Below the pieces are notes generated by a model. The model was not told the DNA's origin. It searched no databases and worked only from the letters and a program-made list of their open reading frames with translations. The position numbers and the translations under genes are program-made. A DNA stretch of 64,000 nucleotides from Bradysia coprophila (lineage: Eukaryota; Arthropoda; Insecta; Diptera; Sciaridae), in NCBI RefSeq assembly GCF_014529535.1, contig NW_023503376.1, forward strand, positions 5,281,716 to 5,345,715, written 5' to 3'. Shown here in pieces: positions 1 to 12,540 of this stretch (its first letter is position 1; each line of letters begins with the position of its first letter).

Positions 1-1155
1 TGTACGAAAATGTAAACAAAAAAAAAAGTATAATAACAACACGAGATAGCACCACGACGAATCACACAACAGCAGAATTCACTTCTTAATTTACATAAAT
101 TAATTTTTTTCATTTTATGAATTTACAAATATAGCACCAGATAACTTACCACGAAATTTACTCCTAGCCGAACCCACATGATGCCGTTTGCTTGTATGTA
201 TATTTTATGTACCAAGGTAGCAATAACCTGAAGATGAAGATAAGCTATAAATTTGCAAATTTTATTATGGAACAAACATAAAAAATGATTTATCTGAGCA
301 CACAATATCGACGTAGTAAAAATAATTGGTCAAAAATCAAATTGCTAGATCCAGAAATTACTCATTTCGCTTCTCTATTTCGTTGGGAATAAATAGACGA
401 TGATCATGCCATGCAGTGATTATTCATTAAAAACGAATTCAATTATCAAATTTAAATATTCGGCAAACCGTACTTATGTTACAATAAATTTCAATATGTT
501 CTTTCTCACCTTAGACAAATTATACTCGTTAGAATCTTATATCGTAAGATTAGTCTTACCAAATATCGCTACGAGTTCGATTTTTCTTCTTCTTTTAAGC
601 GTTCTTTTCACCTTCGGATGGTAAGTAAAAGACTAATGTAACGAACGATGAATTAATTAATCTAACGAGTATAATTATTAGTCTTAGGTTCTCACGAGGA
701 TGTTTAAGTTTCGCGCCTTACACACATACATGTAGTGCGTACACAGTAGGGTATGCAAAGCACTTTGATCAACTTATATATCATAAACATTGAATTTATA
801 ATCTAAAATTGATCCTCGCAAGATAATTATTCAATTATTGAATCTGCGTAATTTATACAGTTTCCATGAATTGTTTTTGATGCGTTTTTAATGAATAGAA
901 TGTTTCAGAAAGTTTCCGTTACATTTTTTCCAATAATAAGTTCTATGAACTCATTTGTACTGGACAGAAAACAATTGCCTCCACAGATAAGGGTCTAACC
1001 TACAAGATTAGTTTCTACATCTACATGAATGTCTTATGCCACCCAAGAAATGCATGAAATATTTTTGAAAATTTCTTAGGTTTCTTAAATTTCTTAAGGA
1101 CCATCCCTGGAACAATTATCGTAAGAAAAGGGGGTAGATGTAAGTTAGGGCGTAT
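1..1155. other. AT-rich non-coding stretch, nothing recognised
   Basis: No convincing exon on either strand. The open frames are short, lack splice context and show no protein signature. No clear repeat structure was seen. Confidence 0.5.
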
Positions 1156-1157
1156 CG

Positions 1158-2495
1158 AATTTTGCAAATTTTAAGGACCGCGATAGCCTGTGTGCGGAAA
1201 ACGTAGATCATCGAAAACTGTGTCCGGGCATGTGGTTGATGAATCCGATGGAGCCATGGAAGAAGTCCCCCCGGGCGACTTTAAGTTTCCGAAGGTCATA
1301 ATTCGGAAAGTTGATAGTATTTTTGAAAACAATGTTCTAGCGGGATGTAGAGCTTTCAAAACTCTACAAATCTACCGAAGAAACCTATAGTCCAAAAGGT
1401 GCCATTGCCAAGATTGCCTAACATCGAAAATGTGACCTTTTGGTTTTTGACTTATATTTCCTGAGAGACAAATGATTTTTTTAGCCTGTGGTATGAGGTG
1501 GTAGAGGAGGTCGAGCACTTCCAGTACACTAGGCATGTCCCGATCCATAATACACTTGAAATCACTTTTATAACATTTGTGAATGGAATTTTTAAGAGTG
1601 GCCACGTCGCCCACGAAGCAAGTGCAGACACTGCAACCGGTGCTGTTGAGTCGAGGACACTTTGGCCAGTATATTACTCCACGACAGTAGCTGAACTTTT
1701 TCACAAAATATCTGTGATTTCGACGTGGCACACTTTGTACTACAAAATCTGAATAAATTGAATTTATGAGAAAAACGAGAAATAATCGATTTAATTAGTT
1801 ATTTCACCCACGAATAGTAGTAAGAAGTCGATTTCGTTGCAAATACACAGATTATACATATTTTTCGATATATTTACGAAAAATTGAAGTTCGTAGTATA
1901 GTTTTTCAATTCATGTGCCACATCGAAATAACAAATATTTTGTGAAAGAGTTCAGCTACTGTCATGGAATATTATGCATACTTACTGGCCAAGGTGTCCT
2001 CGACTCACCAGTACCGGTTGCAGTGTCTGCACTTGCTTCGTGGGCGACGTGGCCACTCTTAAAAATTCCATTCACAAATGTTATAAAAGTGATTTCAAGA
2101 GTATATCCGATCGGGACATGCCTAGTGTACTGGTAGTCCTCGACCTCCTCTACCATCTCATACCACAGGCTAAACAAAATCATTTGTCTCTCAGGAAATA
2201 TAAGTCAAAAACCAAATGGTCACATTTTCGATGTTAGGCAATCTTGGCAGTGACACCTTTTGGACCATCGGTTTCTTCGGTAGTTTTGTAGAGTTTTCAA
2301 AGCTCTACATTCCGCTAGAACATTGTTTTCAAAAATACTATCAACTTTCCGAATTATGACCTTCGGAAACTTAAAGTCTCCCGGGGGGACTTCTTCCATG
2401 GCTCCATTGGATCCATCAACCACATGCCCGGACACAGTTTTCGATGATATACGTTTTCCGCACACAGGCTATCGCGGTCCTTAAAATTTGCAAAC
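1158..2495. repeat. Foldback element with about 590-bp inverted arms
   Basis: The left arm (about 1158-1755) is repeated in inverse orientation at about 1905-2495, with a loop of about 150 bp. Both outer ends carry a TTTGCAAATTTTAAGGACC-type sequence. Each arm contains corresponding short open frames, including a Cys-rich one on the minus strand of the left arm and the plus strand of the right arm (motif GCSVCTCFVGDVATL). Those frames match because the arms match, so they are not independent evidence of coding. A transcript across this region would form a very long hairpin. No target-site duplication was evident. Confidence 0.85.
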
Positions 2496-2499
2496 TAAT

Positions 2500-3305
2500 A
2501 ATTCATCGAAATATCAGAACAGTGATGAGACGAACGACGGTATTTTCATTTATTGCTCTGTGCGAAATGATTTTTCATAGAAATTCACTCATAATTCCTT
2601 TACAGGTAGTCTAGCCCAATGGTTGGCAACTCATGGACATCCAGGGCCGTAGCTATATGCGAGCGAAGATGAGCTAAGCTCACCCTAAGAAAGTTTTTGT
2701 TTCCAGGTGAAATCACTCTCAGAGCTTATTCAGACTTATATTTCTTCTCTAAATTGGATATAGTTTTCCAAATTTTCGCACGCGGCGCGATTCAAAATTA
2801 ACTGAATTCTTCGTATTCCCAATCGTTAAACGTTTAAGCACCATGTTCGTTCGAAAACCTATTTTCTTCTTGGGAGCCAAAAGATCAGTATTAACAAACA
2901 ACAATGTTTTCCGTTTACATTATTTCTCAACAAATGATTTGTAGTTTGTTCTTAAAATTGATGAACCTTCCCACGAATATTTCTGGCGCAAATCAGATAG
3001 ATCTAGATGTGAACCAATGAAATTTTCTTTATAAAAAAGATTTCTTACGCGACTCTACAAAGTCCCACTTCCATATTTAGCAGCTATTACCGCTGTTCCT
3101 CTGGATTCCTTCATTTTGTATACTATTTCAAAAGGCAAATGAGAGATACCCTCGAAGAAACCGAGAAGAAAAACTTAGATACGAAAATGGGTTTTTTTAA
3201 GTGTACAAAACAGTAGGTCCTCAGCAGTGCTAAGTTAGCATACCATTCGTTCAGACTTTACCGACCCTTCTTTTAATATTTATTCTTTGTTTTTAAATGT
3301 CAAGC
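2500..3305. other. Non-coding spacer between two foldback elements
   Basis: No gene seen. The sequence near 2620-2720 reads like old repeat material, but no second copy was found in this window. Confidence 0.35.
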
Positions 3306-3310
3306 CTGGG

Positions 3311-4177
3311 AGGGATTCTTTTGAAAAACAGCCTACCGAAATCGGACGCATTTTCCAGTGGACTTTTTTATATGTGCCTAGAAAGGACTTCGACCCTAGA
3401 ACCCAAAACCACTTTCAAAAAAATTCTTCGAAGCTTTTGTGACTGGTGAAAGGTTATCAAAAACCGAAAACTTGCACTTTCCTTACCAAAATTTCTCCGG
3501 GTACACGAGCCGTACATGGTCTTGTGGGGTGTCATTAGAAAGGTAATCACATGTACTATTGAGCCAAATAGAGACTCATTGGTTTTAAAATTAATCCACA
3601 CTGAAATATGTGCAGTTGAAGTTTTCAACCGAAAACTTGCACGTTTCTTACCAATATTTCTCTAGTTACACGAGCTGTACATGGTGGTGTGGGGTATCAT
3701 TTGAAAGGTAATTTTATGTGCTTTTGGGCCAAATAGGGTCTTATGGGGTTTGGATGCATATGCGATGAAATATGAGAAGTTGAAATGTTTAAGTGCCCAC
3801 ATTTCATCGCATATGCGTGTAACTAGAGAAATATTGGTAAGAAAAGTGCAAGTTTTCTGTTGAAAACTTCAACTGCACATATTTCAGTGTGAATTAATTT
3901 TAAAACTAACGAGTCTCTATTCGGCTCAATAGTACATGTGATTACCTTTCTAATGACACCCCACACGACCCTGTACGGCTCGTGTACCTGGAGAAATTTT
4001 GGTAAGAAAAGTGCAAATTTTCGGCTTTCGATCACCTTTCACCAGCCATAAAAGCTTCGAAGAATTTTTTTGAGAGTGGTTTTGGCTTCTAGGGTCGAAG
4101 TCCTTTCTAGGTACCTATAAAAAGTTCCACTAGAAAACACGCCCGATTTCGGTAGGCTGTTTTTCAAAAGAATCCCT
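3311..4177. repeat. Foldback element with internal direct repeats
   Basis: The outer arms are inverted copies, for example AGGGATTCTTTTGAAAAACA on the left and its complement at 4150-4177. Within the left arm a segment containing TACACGAGC and GGGTGTCATT occurs twice (near 3500 and 3670), so the arm itself contains a direct repeat of about 170 bp. Short antisense frames such as those at 3368-3628 and 3823-4035 arise from this symmetry. A diverged partial copy lies at about 36465-36735. Confidence 0.85.
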
Positions 4178-4189
4178 CTGGAAGTTCAC

Positions 4190-5190
4190 CTGTCTACAAA
4201 TTTAATTGGACAAGGAACGTTGATGATTCATACCTCTAGAACATTCGTAATTCCTTTAAATTACTACCTCTTAGGGAACAGTAATTGACTTTTCTTGAGT
4301 GTTGATAGCTATTTTAACCCTTGATGGATTGTTCTAGAAGAGTTAAATACTTTGAGGATCGAGAAATTAAGACAATATAACACTTTAGGTCAATGCTAAG
4401 TTCCACGAAGAAATTCGGAGGAACTCGGCTCACCCTTATATGGTCTAGCTACTGTCCTGTCCACGGCTCCATTGTATTTTGTTTAACAAAGACGGATCCT
4501 ATTTTAGAACCTTACCACACAATTTTTTTAAACAAAATAAAATCAATTAGAAGATGTCGTATATTCACCAGTTACATGTTACAAGTAAATAAAAAGTGCG
4601 GATCGTCAACAAAAATGGTTTAAAAATAATTATTATTTAGGTTATTTGCCGACAATGTTCCATTTGACGAGTATTCGTTGTTTGCCAATTGACTAAATAA
4701 TCTACTTATAATACAAAAGACATCAACCAGACAACGAAACTTTTCTAATTTTCACTGTTTACGCATATAGCACATCAGCTGCCGTGTGTAATGAATAAAC
4801 ACCAAAAATATGATTAGAATCTCAAATTTGTCATTACAATTTGTCCCAAAAAACAATTCTAAAAGTTAAACGAAACAATAAACTCGATTCTGTCTGCATT
4901 GATGAACTAAAATGAGTTATAGTTTTTTCGAATAAATTATTGGCGATGAACCATTCAAACGCAAACGGAATGTTAATTTGATCAATTTTTTTTATGTGAA
5001 GGTGCTTAATTGACATTGTGAATATTTTTGAGTTGAATTGTTTATGATCGGCGGAATTTGTTAATGGATAGAATGGATTTTGTTGTTGTTTTTATTTCGC
5101 AATTGCAGTTTGTGCATTTGATTTCGTTGGGAGGAATAATACAATTAGGGGATGTGATGAGTGAGACAGGGGTTCAGTTGCAATTTCTAA
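4190..5190. other. Non-coding AT-rich stretch
   Basis: No exon, RNA gene or clear repeat was recognised here. Confidence 0.35.
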
Positions 5191-5195
5191 CCTTT

Positions 5196-5377
5196 CACTG
5201 ACAAAAAAAGTTTCGAAAAACTCACCTGAACAAGGTAACTTTGTCTCCAGGTAATCTACATTATCTGCAGCAGCTGTATTTTTGTATGGGGCGCTACATC
5301 TGTGGCAGCTTTTGTAGATTATCTGTAGACAAAGTTACCTGCAACAGCTGAGTTTTTCGAAATTTTTTTGTCAGTGT
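5196..5377. repeat. Short inverted-repeat MITE
   Basis: CACTGACAAAAAAAGTTTCG at the left is matched in inverse at the right end. The inner arms (AAGGTAACTTTGTCTCCAGG with TGTAGACAAAGTTACCTGCA) also pair. Total length is about 180 bp with no coding capacity, as expected of a hairpin-type MITE. Confidence 0.8.
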
Positions 5378-5532
5378 TCACTAGGGTGGGTCAATTTCAA
5401 AATTTCGCTGCTCCCCTTCAAAAACTCTACTTATTGTACACCATAGAATGTACTTATCAATAATTGTTATGAAAAAAGTATGGTCCTGACCCAGCGCCTT
5501 TCACGCCTTTCACAGACGACAAGCAAAAAATC

Positions 5533-5695
5533 AGTTTGACTATCGGATCTACTACTTCATTTGATGTGAGTATTCTCAAGGAATTTATTTCAAATCTTTT
5601 ACTTCATTTTTTTAAACATTATTTTTTGCTGTATAAGACTGCCCCAGTCAGAGAGCTCGTATATTCCTGAATTAGCTATCGACAACAGATGATAG
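5533..5695 (+). repeat. Dispersed repeat A, copy 1
   Basis: It shares blocks such as TCAAATCTT-TACTTCATTTTTTT and a TATCGA-ACAGATGA-like end with about 45955-46110 (same orientation) and about 34443-34630 (inverse). The family is about 170-190 bp and non-coding. One copy sits in an intron of the threonine dehydratase gene. Confidence 0.6.
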
Positions 5696-5949
5696 CCGAA
5701 GTTATACTATGAAAGGTGGTGTTGAAAGGACTAGGTGTTTTACATTCGAAGTTCAAATAACAATAGGCATGAAGAGTCAAAAATTTGACCAAAGGTTTTT
5801 AAACCTTTGGTACAAAAGAAACGTCCACTTCATCGTAAAACATAAATTAATTAACTTATCTCTTACTTCCGTCTTAAATGTGGAAAACCTTTTAAATTCA
5901 ATTCAAGGCAGAAAACGATTCAATCTATCGTATATCACTCAAAAGTAAC

Positions 5950-7525
5950 TTAATATTAACTTAGTCACTTGAGTCACCCACAGTTACGAACATATTAAGG
6001 AGCTATCACGTTTTACAGGTTATTCAATGGTTTTAACGGAAAACTAAATTTAAATTCATTTTCATCCTCCTCTCTAAAAAATTATTCAAAAAAATCGTAA
6101 AATTTCTTTAAATTCATTACCACAGTCTTCACAGTCTTGTTACATCCTTTTCTTTTGATCACATAAACAGTCCACGTATATATTTCACGGATTCAAAAAT
6201 TTATTTAAATCCAAACAACGAAAGGCACTCACTCCAGTACACACAACTAAAAACTAAAAAAATTTCTTTTAAATTCAAGGCAAGGTTTTTAACGAACTAA
6301 ATCACAATTTCAACTGTTTTCATTCTTACTCGGTATTCTTCTTTTATACGACGTCGATTCGTAGCAACAATATTAAAATGCTCAATGTTCTGGAGAGAAC
6401 TTGTTTTTACGGGGCTATCATTGCGTACATTTAAAAGGTTTTTTGGCTTCCATTGCACGGGTGTTTGCAAGAACAAAAAAAAAATTCTTTTCGATTATTA
6501 ACACATACGCTAATGGCTACAGTTCCGCATCTTGTGGACAAGATGTGACATTATTGTTTTAAAACGACAGATGATATACACGTATAGATGCGTGTGTGAC
6601 ATTCCTCTCGGAATGAAATATTTGGATTTTATTTTTTCAATTATTATTTTTCGTGCAAGTCGTGTGTAATGGTAGGTATTTTCTTGTTGTGGATTCATAC
6701 GCATATAGTGAGAAACTAGTAGTATAATCTTGAGATTAAGTTGTTATGTTATGCCTGACTATCTCTAAACCAGAATCGATGCGAAAAGGCATCGATCGTC
6801 CTTGAACCAATAGACGCGATAAACAAAGTGTCGGATTGTCAATGGAATTCCTAACTTTGTGCTACCTGCTGCAACCTAATTCGTTATCACGCAATTCTTT
6901 GCTTGCACTCAACAAAATACCTTTCTGCTTAATTACCGAATTACTTTTTGACTGATGATCGATGATTAATTTACCAAAAATACATTTTGAGTAAAAGAAA
7001 TTGGTTTCGTGGCTTTGTTTTTGAGTCAACAATGATCAATCGTTAATCGAAGCGTTAATTCATTCACTTTATTCTGACTTTATTCTGCACTGTCTCAGTT
7101 CCAGTTATTGTTTTTATTACCTTTATCTGTATCGTTCGCGACTCATCTCAATTATTTGAAGGTCAGTGTAGTGAATGTTCTCAACATAAACACCAACATT
7201 ATACCGGTGTGTAGGCTATGAGCGCTATGAGACTTTATATAAATAGTTTCTTGCATTCAATCGATTCAAGAAACTGAAATTTGCACATCCATTCAGCTCT
7301 TATTAGATGGTATCGCATACAGGTAATATGAATGCAATTACGGACCGATCAAGGTTGTTCATCGATTTTGATTTTATTATTTGGAAACTTTTCATGACCG
7401 GGAAATCTTTTGGATTTGTTTCTAGCGCTTTAACGTCCCTTGTGAGTTTCAATCTACTTTGACGTTTTCAACTACAGATTTCCATTCTCTTCAGGGTACG
7501 TGGTACTTGTAGTTCAAAATTGAAA
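5950..7525. other. Non-coding stretch
   Basis: No exon with splice support and no repeat partner in this window was found. The short open frames have no recognisable signature. Confidence 0.3.
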
Positions 7526-7529
7526 CAAC

Positions 7530-7685
7530 ATGGTCTCTTTTACAAGAGCTGTTAGAGTAAGAGGAGAATTTGTGATAAATCTTCATGCACCTTCTGGATC
7601 TGACGAAGATCTAATGTTAAACGTAGGTAGATTTCTTAAGCATGGAAAAGCTTTTGCAAGTCTTTCACTTTTTCCAGATTTCTAA
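7530..7685 (+). CDS. Possible 51-codon micro-ORF, unknown
   Basis: An ATG-started frame of 51 codons contains RVRGEFVINLHAPSGSDEDL, which has more balanced, protein-like composition than surrounding frames. A GTAG follows at codon 33, so it could also be a short exon. No family was recognised and no signal peptide is evident. It may be a chance ORF or a decayed exon. The reading frame is observed; coding status is a guess. Confidence 0.15.
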   Translation: MVSFTRAVRVRGEFVINLHAPSGSDEDLMLNVGRFLKHGKAFASLSLFPDF

Positions 7686-7829
7686 GAGAAATTACTGGAA
7701 GTTGAAATCTTTTGTTGACCAGATATACAAGTTAATAGCTCTCGAGTCTCGAATGATCTGTGATTACGTGTCACTACCAGAAACATTCCTAGACCATTTT
7801 AGCATCAGTCACGCATATTATTTACACAA

Positions 7830-8800
7830 ATAAAACTATTGCATTTCTAAGTGTACGTCGCGTACGTATACACTGAACATGTGAACATTATGTTCATTTC
7901 AATCTTCATGTTAACAGATCAGCATCTCTTCATTGTATCGATGCCTTAGTCATAGTCATAAATAATTCAAAACTCTGAAAATTTACATAACTTCTCAATC
8001 ATCGTTTACATGTTGCATTCTTTCTCTATTTACCCGGTAAATGCTTCAGAGATACTCTTGAATGAATTCTACATACCAAACGAGTTGATGAATTAATCTA
8101 AACACTAAACAGCTTTCCATTTCAATGCGCACGTAGACATAGTTCTTAGACACATAATTTGGATTTCATTCGCTTGTTTGATAAATTAATGCGGAAAAGG
8201 GGACAGAAATGATTTAGCGGAATATTAACAGCTGGTGTACGAATTAATGACTTTCAGATCAAAAAAATCCATTGAAACATGTTCTCTTATTCCCTTGTAA
8301 TTTAAGATCAATGTCACGATCAGATTATGACATCGTTAAGTACCTTATTCTTTCGTTATAAGAAAAGGTGAATACTTTGGCGAATTTTTTTTTCCGGTGT
8401 TTTGTTTATTTCGAGCATCTGTGGATGGATATATAAACACCATGCATATCGACTGTTTGTATAATATCGCTCTGCATGTAACATTTATTAACGTTATAAA
8501 AATGTTGTAATGTACATAATGATGGGTGTGCTCGATATGAGAATTTGTGTATCCTTCGTGAAAACGTATTTTATACAAAGAAAGTTAACTCTGTCGTGGC
8601 ACGAATCTAACTTCAAAGTAATGTCATCAGAAAGAACACGATCAACAGACCGACACACCAATTATTGAAGTAAAGTTTTTTTTGCGAATCTGATGAAAAT
8701 ACTTAGGAAAATACAAGGAAAATGCTTCCGATCTAGGAACGAAATTTGAAAAAAAAATCAATTGTTACTTTAGAACCATGTCAACCACGGCAGAGCAAGG
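7830..8800. other. Non-coding stretch
   Basis: AT-rich sequence with no recognised gene or repeat. Confidence 0.3.
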
Positions 8801-8805
8801 TACAC

Positions 8806-8945
8806 AAGGCAGGAGCGGTTCATGTTTGAAACGTCATATAAGAGACCTAATACACTGTATGAAAATGAACTCAAATGAACACTGAAATTAATCGAATTAA
8901 TTGAATTGTTATTCGCTAAAGGCTACTAAATAATTCAGGTCCCTA
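8806..8945 (+). repeat. Dispersed repeat B, copy 1
   Basis: It shares a block with about 43546-43690: a GAGCGGTTCAT-like start, then GACCTAATACACTGTATG and GAAAATGAACTCAAATGAAC, and a final GGCTACTA. It is non-coding and the copies are in the same orientation. Confidence 0.75.
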
Positions 8946-9404
8946 GTCAACTCAAGCGCTCCTGCCTGGTTTATTTAAATCTGCCGTGATGTCAACATGC
9001 TTTCTCTCGGGCTAGATCAACGCACTTCAAGTAAAAGTGCTATTAATGACAGCTGCCAAATAGAGTACTATTTTGTTTGAAATTTTATCCCCACTCTTTT
9101 TACAGTGTAAAATTTTGTTTGGAGCACTGTCAAGTTTCAGTACTTTATTTAGAGTACCACTTTTGCTTGAATTGTGTTGGCTAGATAGAAAGTAGTGTTC
9201 GAAAGTCGAGGTAATTTGAAACAGAAGGAAACATTTATCGAGTAATTTAAAACAACTTAAACTCCTTAAAGAAAATAAAAATGAACAAAAAAATCAGGTC
9301 GACTAGAAACCACTCTCCCAACTCAAAAGCGGATATGAAAAAACAAGTTTTCTTACGTATTTAGATATGAAACGTAGAGAATAGCAATTTTCGATGTTTT
9401 CAAA

Positions 9405-9970
9405 TGACGCAGTTTTGCGCAAAGGTCTGAAAGAACAGGTTAAGACAACCACGGAGGTGGGTGACACCAAATTTTATAAACGCACTCACTACAGATAGCT
9501 TGAGAAATCAACTTGAAGAAAATATTTTTTTGGAAAATTCAGAATTTAGTTTATGTTAAGTTCCATTCGTCCAAAGTATATAAACTCTAAAGGTAACGCA
9601 AATCCCCAAGAACACACGGACCCCTACTTTCGGGTGAATATAGTTTTTATAATGTTGGACACAAGTCAAATTCACTTTGTTAGGTTGCAACACATGCCAA
9701 AACTCAATACTAAACAACACACTTCCAACAACATTATCACGCCAAACGTCACGGATGCAACATAACAAATCTTATATTCACCTGGAACTTGGGGTCCATA
9801 TTGCTTGCTTGCCCTGAGGATTTGCATTACCTTCAGTATGTATATTTACCTTGCATTTTTCATGTAAACTTGGCAGCCGTTGACGCAATTTGTGTGTCAC
9901 CGCCTTCGTGATCAACTCAGGGTGGTCTTAACCTGTTTTTTCAGAACCTTGGTTTTGCGCACTATATGTC
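9405..9970. repeat. TIR element, about 0.55 kb
   Basis: CTGAAAGAACAGGTTAAGAC at the left pairs with the inverse of CTTAACCTGTTTTTTCAG at the right. The pairing extends outward through a GCGCAAA-like block and inward to GGTGTCAC. The overlapping open frames on both strands in the middle (about 9553-9768) show no family signature. Non-autonomous DNA transposon is the likeliest reading. Confidence 0.75.
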
Positions 9971-10059
9971 AAATTGAGCCGTAACTTTGGCTACTCATAG
10001 TATGTGAGTTTAGCAACAGATTATTTCGATTCAAGCATCAACGACCAATTTGTAATTTA

Positions 10060-10405
10060 CAGATCAGAGCGTAGATTCTCATGCTGTTCGTAAGAATTCG
10101 TAACTTGATGAATAATAAGAGTTAAAAAAAAATACTAGAATCGTCGGCCAGGGTGCCGATTCTCATGAATTTAAGAATTCTTAAGTTGACAATTGTCACA
10201 CTAAAACTTACGAATAGTATGTACCACTCTTAGCATTGGTGACAACTGTAAGTTAAAAATTCTTAAATTCACGAGAATTCACGAGAATTGGTGCCCAGGT
10301 TGACAATTCTTGTATTTTCGTAAATCATAATATCGTGACTTGACAGTTATGTGTATAAAATCCTATAAGAACTGTCAAGTTACGAACGGCATGAGAATCC
10401 CAGGA
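10060..10405. repeat. Nested inverted repeats (hairpin MITE)
   Basis: An inner palindrome (about 10145-10300) pairs AATTTAAGAATTCTTAA-like arms. An outer pair links GATTCTCATGCTGTTCGTAA near 10075 with TTACGAACGGCATGAGAATC near 10380. The symmetry is clear and no gene is present. Confidence 0.7.
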
Positions 10406-10635
10406 TCGTGCATTTTTCTGAATGAAATGCGGTAACTTTACCTTCAATGCCGGCAATGACCTACACCAACTTCCTTTTTATTAAAATAACGGAATCTAAA
10501 TAATCCAAACACAGGTAGTTCCAGTTGAAAGCCATTAAACAACAACCTTACGTACTCACTTTTGATGTGGTTCTATTTTTGATCAAATTCGAGAAAGATA
10601 CCATCGTAGCACTGCTTATAGCATTAACACTTGCA

Positions 10636-11965
10636 TGTAAGACGCCTACAATCATGGGCGCGCGTTAGCATATTACTAGAAAAAATTTCAAATTTTTTTT
10701 TTGTCGTAGACTGCAGAACCATACAGCAAATATTGAAGTTCCACAATTCAAATACAAATGACTCCAAATTACCATTAAAAAAACTAGGCGTCCGTACGAG
10801 TTCAACGAGCTATCACACGTTCTTGCAGCTTAAAATTTGGCCACGCAAAAAATCTTCCAAGAAGCCCCATTTCCATACATTTTGGTCAATTTCAGTACTT
10901 TAAACGAAATGAAAAAATCCTACGTTACTTTGTTAGTCCGTCCGTCCGTCCGTCCGTGTTTCCTATCTTCTAAAGTCTTCTTTAGATTTTGTTGAAATTT
11001 TGGGAGTAGATTCTAGTCGTCATTCTAAGACATTCCAGAAAAAAAAATTTGGGGGGAACCGGCCTCGTTTCGGAGCTAGGGCTCCTCGAAGTTCCCATAT
11101 AAGCCCCATGTAAGAACACCTTTGTGTGTGTGTGGATGGGTATGGTAGAACAAATTTGTTCGCTTTTGGTAAGTTCTGCTCGCGTCAATTTTTTTTCCCT
11201 AAATTTAGAATTTTTTAAATTTTTCAAAATTTTTCAAAATTTTTTAAATTTTTTCAAAATTTTCTAAATTTTCAATTTTTTTTTAAATTTTTCAAAATTT
11301 TCAAATTTTTCAAAATTTTCAAATTTTTCAAAATTTTCAAATTTTTCAAAATTTTTTAAATTTTTTTGAATTTTTAAAATTTTTAAAATTTTTAAAAATT
11401 TTGAAAATTTTGAAAAATTTGAAAATTTTGAAAAATTTGAAAATTTTTTAAATGTTTCTAAATTTTTCACATTTTTTAAATTTTTCAAATTTTTCAATCT
11501 ACTAATTCTTCCAAAAGAACTGATATCAGTCAAAAACACTCAAAAGAGTAAAAGTGACGCAAGTCCCTGTGCATACTTCCAAAACAACTGATATCGCTGG
11601 ATGTGACGCATTCTGCGCTTGTACGCAAAAACTGTAACAGGAAAAATTTGACCAAAGAAATTCTAGAAACAAAATTTTACCAAAAAAATTTTGCGTCACA
11701 AGTGGCAGATGTTGAGGAAAGTACTTTTAAGAAATTTTTTAAAATAGGCAAGAATATGTCCTAATACGTCCGAACCATCTGCCTCTTTGTGACGCAAAAT
11801 TTTTTTGCTAAAATTTTGTTTCTAGAATTTCTTTGGTCAAATTTTTCCTGTTACAGTTTTTGCGTACAAGCGCAGAATGCGTCACATCCAGCGATATCAG
11901 TTGTTTTGGAAGTATGCACAGGGACTTGCGTCACTTTTACTCTTTTGAGTGTTTTTGACTGATTT
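10636..11965 (-). mobile_element. Composite foldback-array-tail element, copy 1
   Basis: Read on the minus strand the order is foldback (about 11546-11960), AT-rich tandem array (about 11200-11510, AAATTTTTC/GAAAATTTT units), tail (about 10640-11190). The foldback arms carry GTGACGCAAGTCC, ACTGATATCGCTG and TTTTGCGTACA blocks facing outward. The tail shares a block around GAACTCGTACGGACGCC (complement near 10790) with the tails of the copies at 30.9 and 59.4 kb. A (TCCG)n microsatellite lies near 10937. There is no transposase frame, so any movement would depend on an enzyme encoded elsewhere. Confidence 0.75.
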
Positions 11966-11969
11966 CTGA

Positions 11970-12535
11970 TACATATAATTGTCTTCAAAGCCTATTGTGA
12001 TACAATCGCCTTCAAATGTTTTCTATATTAATGCTAGGAGCAGTGCTATGATACTGTCGAATGATTTTTCATTTATTTTGAGTCGGATTTGTGCAATGAC
12101 TCAAACTGATTTCGAACGTCAATACCAAAACCTTTGAATAGCAAAATCAATTATTTCGATAAGCCTTCCCTGTCCAACACTTCAAAGATTTTCCTTCAAA
12201 AATCCGTTGTTCAAATGCTGACCCGAATTGCTATCATGACTCATGTCTTGATGGCACTGCACCTGTGCTTGCATTATGCATACACGTTAAAATTCGAGTA
12301 TCGTGAATTTGGATGAAAGAATAACCAGAAACGCTGTGCATCAAAGGCTTAAGGAAAGACGATAAAAAAAGAGAAGAAAGAAAAGTAATTAACAGCATAA
12401 GTACCGATATATTTAGCAAAATCCGTTCATCAGTTGCGTAAAACGAAATAAAATTAAAAAAAACAAAAAAAGAAATTAACTTAAATGTCACTGTCCTGTT
12501 AGGAGTTCAAGAGACAACAATTTCTTTTCGTTTAT
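11970..12535. other. Non-coding, 3' flank of CIAO3-like gene
   Basis: No exon is supported. A GCTAGGAGCAGTGCTATGAT-like block near 12032 recurs in diverged form near 61060-61160. The complement of AATAAA near 12530 fits the polyadenylation signal of the minus-strand gene that follows. Confidence 0.4.
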
Positions 12536-12540
12536 TTCAT

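Noticed and set aside
1372..1731. Cys-rich 119-codon frame considered as a zinc-finger gene
   Set aside because: It lies inside a palindrome arm and its mirror copy has the same frame; no complete zinc-finger spacing.
9553..9768. Mirrored 70-codon frames on both strands
   Set aside because: They lie within a TIR element, with no family signature and no codon evidence for either strand.
11264..11539. NFEKFENFEKF-type frame on the minus strand
   Set aside because: Low-complexity reading of the AT-rich array in composite element 1.
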